DNA from: Chelydra serpentina
Taxonomy: Eukaryota; Chordata; Testudines; Chelydridae
Length of the DNA: 64,000 nt
Reading direction: 5' to 3'
Assembly (NCBI GenBank): GCA_037349315.1
Contig: JBAIAC010000001.1
Span: forward strand, 31,620,001 to 31,684,000
A program made the position numbers and the translations under genes. Shown here piece after piece: positions 33,209 through 43,989 of this stretch; within the stretch, counting starts at the first letter, position 1, and each line of letters starts with the position of its first letter. The notes below the pieces were generated by a model. It saw only the letters and a list, made by a program, of their open reading frames with translations. It did not search any database and was not told where the DNA came from.

Positions 33209-33955
33209 TTTAACTGGTAAAAATATTAGATAAAAATCCTTAAGAAAATTGCCCTGCATTGGCATGGAGATAGACTGGATGAGAACAGATCTTTACCGGA
33301 GCTAGGTGGCTACATATCGGTCTGCTTACCTGTCCCTAGGATTTCTAAGGAATCTATCACCTTGCTGTCTGAGCATCTACTCTAACTCCCATGATTCTAA
33401 CACGCAGATCAGATAATAAGTTAGGGGAGTGTTAAAATGCATTGCTTGACTAGGGAGCTACTGAGTGTTTAGAAACAGGGAGCAGAGAATTTAGATGGGG
33501 GTAAGTTTCAGTTTCTCTGCAGACTCCGGTGTACTTTGCTGCATTTGTTACACATGCTTTACATTTTCAAGGTTTTCTTTGCCACCAGGATGGCTAGGGA
33601 CTTTGTTTGTTTTTAAGATTTTAGGGGAAATCTGTGAGGGGTACCCACGTCCCTTGGCTACTCCTTGATTCTGCTTGAGGAGGTGCACCCACACTTTGGG
33701 AAATACTGACTTAAGCTGTTCTTTTAGGACTTGATCCAATGCCCATTGTATTCAATGACTGCCCTTCCAAAGATGTCCTAGATTTCATGTTATTTTTCAC
33801 AGCTGTTTTGTAATCTGACCACATTTATATGGTGTGGAATTTTTTTTTAAAAGAGACGTTTATTGCTGTTTTTAATTACGGTATTTGCCTGGCAACACAA
33901 GAGCCTCTCCTAACTCAGGGAGAGGGTGTAGAAATAAAATAAATTATAAATAATA
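33209..33955. other. No gene seen
   Basis: Unassigned sequence with a T8 run at 33840-33848. No coding signal. Confidence 0.35.
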
Positions 33956-33959
33956 AAAT

Positions 33960-34185
33960 ACATGAGTTATGTAGCCCCTTTTATTCCAGGAGCACAAGGC
34001 ACTTTATAAGCACTAATTAATCCTCACAACAGCCCTATGAAGGAAATGTTTTTGTCTACTTCACAGACGTTTAAGTGACTTCCTCCCAGCTTATACAGCA
34101 TGTCTGTGGCAGCAACAGGATTGGAACCCAGAGCTTTTGTTTCCTGAGCCTCTGCTCCAACCACACACCCACAATCTCTCCCTTA
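33960..34185 (-). mobile_element. MIR-like SINE, antisense
   Basis: 'ggcactttataagcactaat', 'taatcctcacaacagcccta', 'tgaaggaaatgtttttgtct', 'acagcatgtctgtggcagca' and 'ggattggaacccagagcttt'. This is a near-complete antisense MIR with moderate divergence. Confidence 0.75.
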
Positions 34186-34884
34186 GAGCAGTTTGTTTTC
34201 TTTCTATAAAATAATGCTAATACGGTGGGTGGGGGGAAAATGTATCAACCCTTTGCTAAATTGCAGGCTTAAATCATCATCAAACCTGGGAAATAAAAAG
34301 GAATGACCTCATTCCTGCTAGCTGTTAAATCAGCAGCTAAAAGGCACTGAAATGCTGGATAAAAGGAGATGACTGGTGGGATCCCAGCAAGATTCACCCT
34401 GTGGTTTAGATGTCACATCAAGAATAGGGTTTGTTAAGTACAATAGGCTTATAGCCAATATCATATAGGGCTGGCTAGAAACCAGCTAGGGTTCCCTGTA
34501 GCTGCCATATGGGTGCTTAAGTTATAAACACATCAGTACATGAAAGGCAATCATAGGTGTAGAGGTAAAATAGCATTTTGTGAGAAGTGAAAGAATTTGG
34601 GAAGAAGAGGAAGCAAAGAAAAATCTTTGTTATGCAAATGTCATTATACATACAGTTTGAGAGCATGAAAAAGCGAGAAATGAACCTGTTCTGCCAAATA
34701 AATGCTCTGAATTCAAACAGACAGGATGTCAATGCATACAAATCAAGGCCAAGGCAAATGACTTGAGGATTATAGCACTAAGCTTCCATATTTTCTCACC
34801 AGTTTAAGGCTGTATGGATTGTTATACATTTTTGTACAGTATTTAGCATCGATAAAAGGTACAAGATTAGGATAAAGGATATTT
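34186..34884. other. No gene seen
   Basis: Unassigned A/T-rich sequence. The antisense frame 34517-34741 has no recognisable domain. Confidence 0.35.
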
Positions 34885-35265
34885 TCGTGCGCAAGGGATG
34901 GGACGGTGTGTTAGGTAGTCTGGGTCCTATTCCTGACCCTGCCCAAAACTTCCTGCATGCCTTGGGCAAGCCCCCTAGCTTCTCTCTCAGTTGTGCACCT
35001 GGAAAATGGGATTATTATTTGTATACCAGTAACATCTCTAAGCCCCACTGTACCAGCCACCATACACACATGTATGAGACACAGTGCTTGCTCTGAAGAG
35101 TTTACAGCCTAAATAAACAAGGCAGAGAAAAGATGGGAGGGGAAACAGAGGTGAAGTGACAAGCTCAACATCACATCAGAGGTCAGGGTCAGAACTGGGA
35201 TTTAAAACCACAATCTCTTTATCTGAGTTCAGTGCTCTATCCATTGAACCACATTGGTCAATATG
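34885..35265 (+). mobile_element. MIR (sense) followed by an antisense MIR-like segment
   Basis: 34900-35020 reads as sense MIR ('tcctgcatgccttgggcaag' and 'cctggaaaatgggattatta'). 35080-35110 has 'tgctctgaagagtttacagc', a motif repeated at 56300-56320 and 40775-40795. 35150-35265 reads as antisense MIR ('gaagtgacaagctcaacatc' and 'ctatccattgaaccacattg'). It is a patchwork of old SINE pieces. Confidence 0.6.
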
Positions 35266-35489
35266 CTGCAGCTGGGAAGACAATCTCCCAGAAGAGTTGC
35301 GGAGATTAACACATATAAAAGGCTCAGACTATAATGAGCATCATAGAAATGCCTCTCCAAACATAGACAGTCACTGGAGACTGAAGTTATCCATTCATTC
35401 ATGAAAACATCTCCAGGGCCATGTGTCTCAACTCAGACCCTGAAGGCCGCTTCCGAGTAACTGGCTAAATCAGACTTCATGGTCTATTG

Positions 35490-35780
35490 CGGTGGTTCTC
35501 AACTGTGGTCCACCACTTCAGGGAAATCCCCTGGTGCGCCGGGCCGGTTTGTTGACCTGCTGCATCCGCAAGTTCGGCCGGTGGCGGCTCCCACTGGCTG
35601 CGGTTCGCCGCTCCAAGCCAATGGGGGCTGCGGGATGCGGCACGGGTTGGGGGATGTGCTGTCCGCCATGTCCCACAGCCCCCATTGGCCTGCAGTGGCA
35701 GATGCAGCAGGTCAACAAACCGGCCCGGCGCACCAGAGGCTTTCCCCGAAGAAGTGGTGGACCACAGTTGAGAACCACTG
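35490..35780. mobile_element. Non-autonomous hAT element (291 bp)
   Basis: Starts CGGTGGTTCTCAACTGTGGT and ends with the near-perfect inverse ACCACAGTTGAGAACCACTG. Flanking octamers are GTCTATTG (35482-35489) and GCCTATTG (35781-35788), one mismatch. The interior repeats on itself in reverse ('gggccggtttgttgacctgc' against 'gcaggtcaacaaaccggccc') and carries the CCAATGGGGGCTG core. Long frames on both strands (35479-35956) are by-products of this palindrome. Confidence 0.93.
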
Positions 35781-35789
35781 GCCTATTGG

Positions 35790-38066
35790 ATGTATGGCCT
35801 CTGCTGAAAGTGGTAACAAGGGGGCTAGTTAATACCAGTGGCCTCCAGTGGGCGAGGAGTCTCCAACACAAAAAACACCATCATCTCCCCTTTGTTGGCA
35901 GTTTGAGAAGAGACACCCAGAACAGGATGGGCCAAGAAGACTATGTTCCTTTCTGATGCACTAAGGTGGTACTACCATCTTAGGGTTTAGGCATGTTTGC
36001 AGGGTGGCCTGTGGGAAGCTAGCACTGCTATGGTGTATTCTAGACCTGTTCTGTGGCTAAACAGAGGACCTTGGTCTCCTGGGCTGTCGGTTTAAGCACC
36101 TTTTGCCAGCATTAAATTCACTCTGATAAAGCACAGAGGAGGTTGGCAGATTGGCCATTTTTCCCAGGTGCTGCCATTTGCTATTTGTAGATAGGAACAG
36201 CCCATTTCCTTACCAACAATTGTCTAATTCTGTAAATGCCACATGTGGGGAGATGATGGTAACCTATTTTCCCTCCTCTAAGTTTTAGATTTACCATTCA
36301 TCCCCCGCCCCCCTCTCTCTCTAGCTTTTTCTGACTTCTGGGAATCTTTCCTCCAAATACCCAGCCCTGATGACAGTAATTCATAAAGTCATTTGGATTA
36401 CATGGACTGGGAAAGGTTTTAATCAAATGACAAATACAATTTTTGTTTAGCTCCAATCTCATTTATTTCCTGTGAGAAAAGGTTAGGAGCAATTTTGCAC
36501 CCTATTGCATTGTAAATCCTAATTTGTATATTTTATTTGCGGCACGGGAGTGCGGGCATGGGGGCTGTAGTGAACCTGACAGGAGTTTAACTAAGGCGCT
36601 GTCCAGAGAAAAATATGAGACTGAAAATGGCAGTGGGCCAAAACCAGGATTCTAATTAGGCTACCCTTAGAATTTGAGATTGATGATGATAGTTTCAGTT
36701 TCAAGCTCCCAGACTCATACTCAGAGTCAGCTGCAATGAGCAGAGAGAGTCCATTTTTCATTTGATTCAAATGCACAGGAAAGGCCATTCCCACCAGATT
36801 TCACCACTAGATGACCAAAATCTCCTGAAAAAGCGGCGCTCGTATCATTACACGATCTTGGAGCAAAATTCCAAGAGAAGGTTTCATGACATTTCATTGC
36901 TGTAGCACTTGAATTCTAGGCCTAATTCATCTTCAAACCCAAACCCCAGCCAAATGTGGATCTGAACAGCACCTGTTGAAAACATCTCTGTTTAAAAGGA
37001 TATAGGGTCTGATTCTGCCCTCTTCAGGTGCTGGTACTGCACCTATCACCCTAAGATCTGATTCTTCATTGTCTTACAAACATGCAGGGATAGAATGTGG
37101 TGTAATGGATCTTAAATCAGACACAAGTTGAAAAGCCAACAAGGTCAAATGTTCTCCTACCTGTTAGGTCCAACGTAACAACTTGAACTTAATGATCACA
37201 ATACTACTGGATTTAAAAGACTAAGAACAGAGGACAGTAGCAAAAAATATAGAATGTTAGAAAGACATACTATGAAAGAATGTGAAAGCAGTTGCACACA
37301 ATCAGTGGGAATTTATCAATGCACAAAAATCAGTGGTGGAAATTTTAGATCCAAATGTAGCCCCTGTAATTGTATTTTCTGTCCTTCTCTAAGCTGTGGC
37401 GTGGTGATGCAAGGCACTGCTAAACAGCTGCTACATTTCATCCCAGGGATGGCTGCATTTTCACTGGCAGGTGAAGTGATTCGTTTATATGCCAAACAGT
37501 CTGGGATGCTTCAGGATGAAAAGTCCTAAGTATTTAAATGTAAGATAGTATTAGCATAGCAATCAAAATTCCCGGTGTAATAAAAAACAAACAAACAAAC
37601 ATACATAAGAGCAACAGAGACCAGTATGAGTAGGAAAATTGAAAAAGACAAATGAATGTAATGTGATAATTAGAATTTGTTATTGTTCCTTGATAATGAG
37701 CCAGAGGGGAGAAAGTGCACAAGAAAATGTCAACTGGCAGAGAAGAAATACGTCCCACAATGTTGCCACAGTGAACAATCACTTTCCTGTACTGCAATTA
37801 GAGCAATGGGCTTTTATCAGGTTATCCTTGCTGCTGCCTTATCAGTCAACATAGGGAAATAAGTTGGTCCGTGACTTTCTTTGAGCCACATTGGACTCTT
37901 GGTGATTCATCCTGCTTCGGACACCCACTGCCCATTCCTCTAGAGAGAGAGTGTTTCTCAACAGACACCTTAGCAGCTAGCAATAATGAAGCTGTTTGCT
38001 TTGGGCTTCCATGCTGCATTTTCATTCCCCTTTCTTTGCAGATGAAGATTATATAATGACCCGTGG
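35790..38066. other. No gene seen
   Basis: Unassigned, apparently low in recent repeats. A mini-MITE-like motif occurs near 37009-37075 ('ggtctgattctgccctcttc'), and (CAAA)n at 37586-37600. Frames such as 37254-37529 have no signature I know. Confidence 0.35.
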
Positions 38067-38144
38067 CAACTGTGGTGGGGCAAGTGCCCCACCCTGCTGC
38101 AAGAGTGGGCTAAGACAGGCCAGAGAGGCTGCGCAATGTGGCAG

Positions 38145-38226
38145 CCAATCAGGGAGGGCCTGTTAGAAAGCCAATCAGGGCTGAGCAGGAGGTGGCCAAT
38201 CAGAGCCGGGCTCAGCCCTATATAAA
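38145..38226 (+). promoter_or_regulatory. LTR promoter: three CCAAT boxes and TATA box
   Basis: CCAATCAG cores start at 38145, 38171 and 38196 (the first two read CCAATCAGGG). TATATAAA at 38219-38226 is followed by a GC-rich leader. Spacing of 26 and 25 bases suggests NF-Y binding on one helical face roughly every 2.5 turns. Transcription would start near 38250. Activity today is unknown. Confidence 0.75.
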
Positions 38227-38307
38227 GGCTGCCCAGGAGAGGAGCAGGGAGTCTCTCCCAGGCCTTCAGAGGGGAAGGTCTGTCTCCTGCTTAGGAGACC
38301 AGCACCT

Positions 38308-38400
38308 GGGACGGGACGGGACGGGACGGGACGGGACGGGACGGGACAGCACAGCACAGCACAGCACAGCACAGCACAGCACAGCACAGCACAGCACAGC
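38308..38400 (+). repeat. Two-phase pentamer array (ACGGG)7(ACAGC)11
   Basis: Seven perfect ACGGG units (38311-38345) run in register into eleven perfect ACAGC units (38346-38400). With GGG at 38308-38310 there are eight consecutive G3 tracts separated by AC, a strong G-quadruplex motif on the plus strand. It is located just downstream of the LTR promoter. Probably expanded and length-variable. Confidence 0.95.
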
Positions 38401-38932
38401 GGAACTTCAGCCTGATACCTGCCAGGCTGCAGGCCCTGAGGGAAGGGCCTAGCTGGGTGCAAAAGGGGCCAAAATAGAAGCAGCCCAGGGAAGAAAGACA
38501 GACAAGGAGAGAGGAGGAGGGCAGGAAGGCTGCCGTTTGAGGGTCCCTGGGTTGGGACCCAGAGTAGAGGGTGGGCCTGGGTCCCTCCCTTCCCCCTTGG
38601 CACAAGCGCCCAGCCATTGGCCATGGTGATAAACTGCACCAGACCCTTGACACAAGGGGGTTAGACTTTGGGGTGTGGTGGGCTGCTGGGGCACTGAGAA
38701 GAACTGCCAATAATCCCCCCCCCAAAAAAGGGGGTGAGCGTGGACTAGGGGGCACTGCCGAAAGGCAATGTCTTGAAGACACCGCTAGCTGGAAGCAACG
38801 CGGGTTGAGATGCCAACAAAGGGTAAGAGACGGATGGGACACCACCGGCAGAGGGCGCTCCACTGGACTGAGAATTCTCAGAGACAACCAGCAGGAGGCG
38901 CTGGGTGGTGAGTCCCAACCCCGTCACACAAC

Positions 38933-39694
38933 TAATGAGAGAGAAAGGGGTCAAACTGTCCTTCAGAACAACCAACGAGAACCCATGTGAACCTTTAATT
39001 TAACCATAAATTAAAACCAAACCTTAAAACCCTTTTTTGAAGTATGGAAATGTGTTTTATTTCCTTCCCCATTATTTTTCACTTCTGGGCGCCTTTGTGT
39101 TTAGGGTCTACCTGAAGACAGCAGAGAAAATGCCCAAGCACCTGAGAAAAGTTAACCTCACTGTCATTTTCAGCCTGGCCTGAAGCAAGAAGTCCTGGAA
39201 ATCTCATGAGGAAAATGGTTTTCATGAGGTTTCTAGCCATACCCAAGAGGTTCAGGGAAAGGTTCAATCTTTAGGATCCTTATCTTAGCTGAATCACTGA
39301 ACTTTTAGAAGTGAACATACCACTGGTTCACCGGTGGTGTTGCAGGACCCTATTGTGTTTGTTTTTTAACATTTGCATGGCTAAGAAAGAAAGAGAAAGA
39401 TACAGAGCTAGAGTCCGACTCAGACTACATGCCCACGTGAGTGATTACGAACCCCTACCCCTTACAGTCCTACATAGGCAACCCAGACCTTGTGCCTTGT
39501 CATGTAAGACTCAGCAGGGCACAAAGTGAGCCAGGAATGGGTGGAGCCTTGGCTCCCTCCTACCACCCACTCACTAGCCAGGGAAGGTGAGCTGAGGGTG
39601 TGGGGGTGAAGGCTGCAATTTATTGCTGGTATAGGCCAGAAGTAAATTACTATTTTCTCTGGAGTAAGGGGGAAGAAGTGGAGGCTCTGGGTCT
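38933..39694. other. No gene seen
   Basis: Unassigned. The antisense frame 39462-39821 runs into the MITE that follows and has no family signature. Confidence 0.35.
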
Positions 39695-39696
39695 CT

Positions 39697-39915
39697 GAGG
39701 GTATGTCTGATATGCATCTGGAAGCATGCCTCTCAGCCCAGGAAGACAGACTTGCACTAGCTGGGTTCAAGCTGGCATGCTCAAAACACCAGTGTGAACG
39801 TTGCGGTTGGGGCTGCAGCACGGGCTCTCGAACACGCTAGGCTCACTCCCAGTTGCAGCACAGCCATACACAGAGGGTGTCTGAGGTACAGTGCTGCCCA
39901 GGGATATTCTGGGTG
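39697..39915 (+). mobile_element. MITE, same family as 45650-45906
   Basis: 'gggtatgtctgatatgcatc', 'agacagacttgcactagctg', 'gtgtgaacgttgcggttggg' and 'gcagcacgggctctcgaac' align in order with the 45.65-kb copy. The right boundary is eroded, so the end is approximate. Confidence 0.6.
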
Positions 39916-40980
39916 TGATGCAGTTTATACACAACCACTGGCCCGGGCTGTGCCCAAAGTCAAAATCTACCCCTTAAATTAGTTTAGAGGCTGATGAATT
40001 TTTCTATCCCTATTAGGAGTAGGATGGGACTTAGGGGTAGATGAGAATAGAGAAGATCAGGTTTGGGTTCTGATGACAAGCACAAAATTCAGGAAAGTAG
40101 GAGAAGAAAACCTAGCTTCCTCCATCTCAAAACACTTTGTGGTTGAGCTCTGGAGAGTGCATGCTTCTTGACTGGCTATTTCTACATGCATGTGGTGCTC
40201 TCTTCCTCCTGGTATTTCAGAGCTGGGTTTTTAAAGTCCAGGGCTCTTTTAATCATCTTTCCCCATTTGGGGAATCATCTCCATCCATTTGCCCTCTGTG
40301 CATGGCTTCTGAGAACGTGGGCTCTTCCTTAGGTTGGGCTGACTTGAATTTCTCCCTGAGCCATGTGCCAAGTCCAATTTAAAATCTATCCAGTGCAGGC
40401 TGTCTTGCAAACTGACCAGTATGACCCAGATTTTACGGAGTCAGAAATAACAGAAGAACAGCCGCCTCTCTTGCTGTATATTGACATCGCCTCTTCCCAT
40501 TCCAGCTACAAACCAGGGAACATCAAAGCAAGGGGCACAGAACTTTAAGCAAAATCAAACTTACATTAGGCTGTAAGTTTAATGACAGCTTTTTCCAACA
40601 TCCAAAAAGGCTTGGAATTTGGGTCAGTTTTTAGCCAAACCCATTTCACCACCCTTAAAAACTTGCCATTTATATGATTATTTATCATGTTTATTGTGGT
40701 AAAGTCTATGGGCCAGCTGAGAAGGGTCCATGTTGTGCTAGGCAATATACACACCTATAGTGTGAGGCAGTTCCTGCACCAAAGAGCTAACCATCCAAGA
40801 GCCTAATTCTGAGAGGTGGCAGCTCACCCTCAACTCCCAGCAAGGGCAGTAGGAATTGAGTTCTGGAGTCCCTTGCATGATCCAAATGGATTATTTCACA
40901 AGGAAAGTATTGATGGAACAAACTGAAATATCCAAGGGCTCCCAGCGTGTGCAGCTAACCTTGTATGCAAAGATTTTGGA
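39916..40980. other. No gene seen
   Basis: 40705-40800 ('gtgctaggcaatatacacac' and 'ctgcaccaaagagctaacca') is an old SINE-like fragment. The rest is unassigned. Confidence 0.35.
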
Positions 40981-40986
40981 TGTGGG

Positions 40987-42043
40987 TGTGACAGTGTCCC
41001 CATAAAACTTTATGGGGAGATGCTTATAACTATATATGTGTAACGTTTTATGCTACATGTGCCATGCAACATATCTCTGTGAAAGTTATGACCTACTGAA
41101 TTTATTCCTCCTGTTTGTAGGCATGTATCATTGTTGTGGTTGTAGTTATGAACATTGGTTTTATATTTGCTGGTTTTATGCATAGCTTTTGTAAGAACAT
41201 GGGACCAGGTCCAGAGGAAGGAATGTGCAAGTTGAGTACAAGTACTTAACAGACAAAAGAAGGTGCAGACCCCAATCCACATCGGGGCCCCAGTCAAGGA
41301 TGCAACTGGTTAGACTGGTTAGGGCACATGGACAGGTGACTTGCCCATGTGATCCCAAAACTCCAGGGCTTCAGCTGGCTAAAGGGAGAGGCTCTCCACC
41401 CCCCCAAGCACATTCCTGAGGGGAACTGAACAAAGGACAAAGACACCAGGGGGTGCGGCTACTGGACCTAGGCTAATTCTACAGCCTGTAAAAAGGAAAA
41501 TATCCGAATCTGGTGAGGCTTTTATCTGTGTTAACTTTGAATAGACGTAGACGTGCGTGTTTTATTTTATTTTACTAAGTAACTTGCTTTGTTCTGTCTG
41601 TCACCAATTGAACTCACTTACATCCTATTTTTTGTACTTATTAAAATCACTTTTTACTTATTAAGTTTCCTTGAGTACGAGTTAGTGCAAAGGGAGAGCA
41701 AACAGGTGTGCATACTTTCTATCTTTGCAATAGAAAGCGAACGATTTATGAGTTTACCCTGTATAAGCTTTATACAGGGTAAAACGGATTTATTAAGGGT
41801 TTGAACCTCCTTGGAGTTGAGCAGCTGGGTGTCAAAGGCAAGAGCGCTTCCAGGGGCCTTACAGTGGTGAGTGGACTTGGTTCGGACCTGGGTCTGTGTT
41901 TGCAGCAGATCAGTGGAATCTGGCTCAAAACAGACAGGATTCGGGAGTCCCAAGCTGGAAAAGGCTTGGAAGCAGGGGCAGAAGTAGCCTTGGCACACCA
42001 GGTGGCAGCACCAAGCAGGTCTCTGTGGCCCCAACCCGTCACA
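40987..42043 (+). mobile_element. Solo LTR (1,057 bp), perfect 5-bp TSD
   Basis: Begins TGTGACAG and ends CCCGTCACA, with perfect 6-bp inverted tips TGTGAC/GTCACA. It is flanked by GTGGG on both sides (40982-40986, 42044-42048). An ATTAAA signal at 41640-41645 and a 13-bp-stem hairpin at 41753-41783 lie in the 3' third. It shares that third with the antisense LTR at 20594-21240. No coding region adjoins. A 5-bp duplication fits Gypsy or some ERVs, and the class is undecided. Reading frames at 41654-42153 are incidental. Confidence 0.9.
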
Positions 42044-42049
42044 GTGGGG

Positions 42050-43200
42050 AAGGAGGTGGGATGGGGAAGAGAAGTGTGTGTGTGCGCACGCAGGCGCAAG
42101 AGATACTTTGTGCATTTTTAATTCAGTCTGATGGTTATTTCATGTCTGTATAGGATTTTTTCCATCTCATTTTCACTCTCTCTTCACGGCAACTAGATCA
42201 AACCAGTGGGAGCTCTGCCGAGCTCTGAGGACCCCATGGGGCACTAACGCTGACAGCCTCATCAGCACGTTCCTTTCCACTGACAACGCTGAGCTTTGTT
42301 AGGAAACAGTGTCACTTGTCAAGAATTAAAAGACTCTGCAAACACCCTTTATTGCCTTGAACCTCTGACTAAACCAGACATGTTATTATGAGGAGGAAAA
42401 TCATCACAAGGCGTTAATCGGCCTTTGCAATTTCCCTGCTAGTGTCGGTGGCTTCCAGGCGATGGAAGCATTTATTGGAATTTCTGATATTAGCAATACA
42501 TTATTCCATTCCCGTCAGAGCTGCTTACATGCACAAGGCTGCAGGTAGTTAGTTGAGAATGATTACCAGAGATCAGGATAAAAAATTACTCTGGGTACCG
42601 GCCACTGATCAGGTGTAAATGAAGCTAGTTATAGATTCTATGGCTCCTCCTGGACCAACAAAATGCAAGATAGTTCCTGCAGGTCTCATTGCTCATTTGT
42701 AGAAATTCTATTAAGGAGGGCATATTTTATTTGTAAGTCGTTATCTACACAGAGCATTCAGAACAGCAGGGAGGATGATGGTAGAAATAGTTTTACAAAT
42801 TAAAGAGGACCCATTAACTCTGAGCAAACATAGGATACACTCAGAGGATGACAAACCTAGCAGGACAAACTCTGTTCCATCTGCAAGCTGTGACTAGATC
42901 TGAGCAAGCAAAGGTCCCCATGATGTCACAAACCAATATTGTGATGCAATGGTGTTTGATAGGCCCCAAAATATGGCAGGGGAGAGGCCTTCATATTTAT
43001 CATCTCTTCCATCCATTCTTGTTCTGACCGAGGTCATCCATTTGGTCCACTCAGGCAGGCCCCTGTGCCTGCACAAATCCAACGGCAAGATTAAGGCCAT
43101 ACTATGGCGAAGGTTTTTAGAAGTAATTAGTGATTTGGGTGCCTCAGTTTGAGACATGTTAATTTTGTGAGGGCAGGTGCTCAGCACTTTCTGAAAATCG
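42050..43200. other. Gene-free; possible conserved non-coding block
   Basis: 42290-42545 has no recognisable repeat and balanced composition with long non-repetitive words, as conserved enhancers often do. This is only a suggestion. 43165-43205 ('tcagcactttctgaaaatcg') is a small MITE fragment. Confidence 0.3.
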
Positions 43201-43209
43201 GGTCCCTTT

Positions 43210-43987
43210 AATTCATCTCACGCTGGGCACAAACAGAGAGCAACAATACCCAAAGTCCAAAGATGCAGACAATTCGATGTTTATTGGGGTGAACGTCCAG
43301 CAAGCTTAAATCCAAGTTCCTTTTTCCTTATTTTTGAATCCCAATTTACTTCCTTTTTGCCCCTAGTTTATATAGCAATATTCTCAGCTATACTTTAACA
43401 GATTTCAGTAAAATGATTGATCTAGCCAATCCTAACATTGTAATAATTCTCTAACCAATTATATCCCACTACCCTAATTAACTTACACCTAGCAAAATTA
43501 ATTATACAGCAGACAGAAACAATTAGAGAACCAGACAGATTAACAGTAGAAAAGTGGGAGCCATAAAGATAAAAAACATACAGAAATGAGGGTTTCACAA
43601 CCACAACTATTGAGAAGTGATTTCTTGCCAGACAGGATGCTATCAAACTAAGTTTTCTTTAACCATCTTTATCTGGTGGTGATAGGAATACAATCCTGTC
43701 CTGACAATGCCTAACAGCCCAATAGCATTTTATTTCAATGTGACTAGTTTGGAATGTGAGGGTGTGACTACGCTTCCCATCTTATGGCTGCCTCTGCTGC
43801 TTAGCCAAAGGCCTTAGCCTAAGAACCAGGTCTCAGACTATCCTAGTGAGAGAAGGCCCATACACAAGCGGACTGTGATTTTGATTCTTTGTTTTATAGC
43901 TCTATAAACTAGCTAAGTGATAAAAATACATCTAAGTTCTTAAAGTATACGCCTTTACAGGCAGGTCTGCATATCCATATCCTAACA
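43210..43987 (-). mobile_element. LTR remnant, antisense
   Basis: I recognise this as an LTR common in turtle DNA. The minus-strand start is TGTTAGGATATGGATATGC (at 43987). It runs through 'gcagaggcagccataag' (43784-43800) to an AATAAA signal (minus strand, 43279-43284) about 70 bases before the other end. The exact left boundary and target duplication are not clear. No coding sequence adjoins, so it is probably a solo LTR. Confidence 0.65.
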
Positions 43988-43989
43988 CC

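Larger units (their letters stand above)
38071..38928 (+). mobile_element. Solo LTR (858 bp) with CCAAT/TATA promoter
   Basis: Begins TGTGGTGGGGC and ends CCCCGTCACA, the TG...CA form of an LTR. It is flanked by a perfect 4-bp duplication CAAC (38067-38070 and 38929-38932). Three CCAAT boxes lie at 38145, 38171 and 38196, spaced about 25 bp, followed by TATATAAA at 38219-38226. That is a textbook pol II promoter and fixes the sense strand. A pentamer array occupies 38311-38400. No internal retroviral sequence adjoins, so it is a recombined solo LTR. Gypsy or ERV origin cannot be decided. The antisense frames 38175-38887 are composition artefacts. Confidence 0.85.

Noticed and set aside
35479..35956. 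Overlapping frames on both strands with similar peptides
   Set aside because: The similarity between strands arises because the hAT element is a palindrome; not a gene pair.
38175..38887. Long antisense frames rich in Cys/Ala/Val and Pro/Ser repeats
   Set aside because: They are translations of the pentamer array and GC-rich LTR sequence, without stops because of composition.
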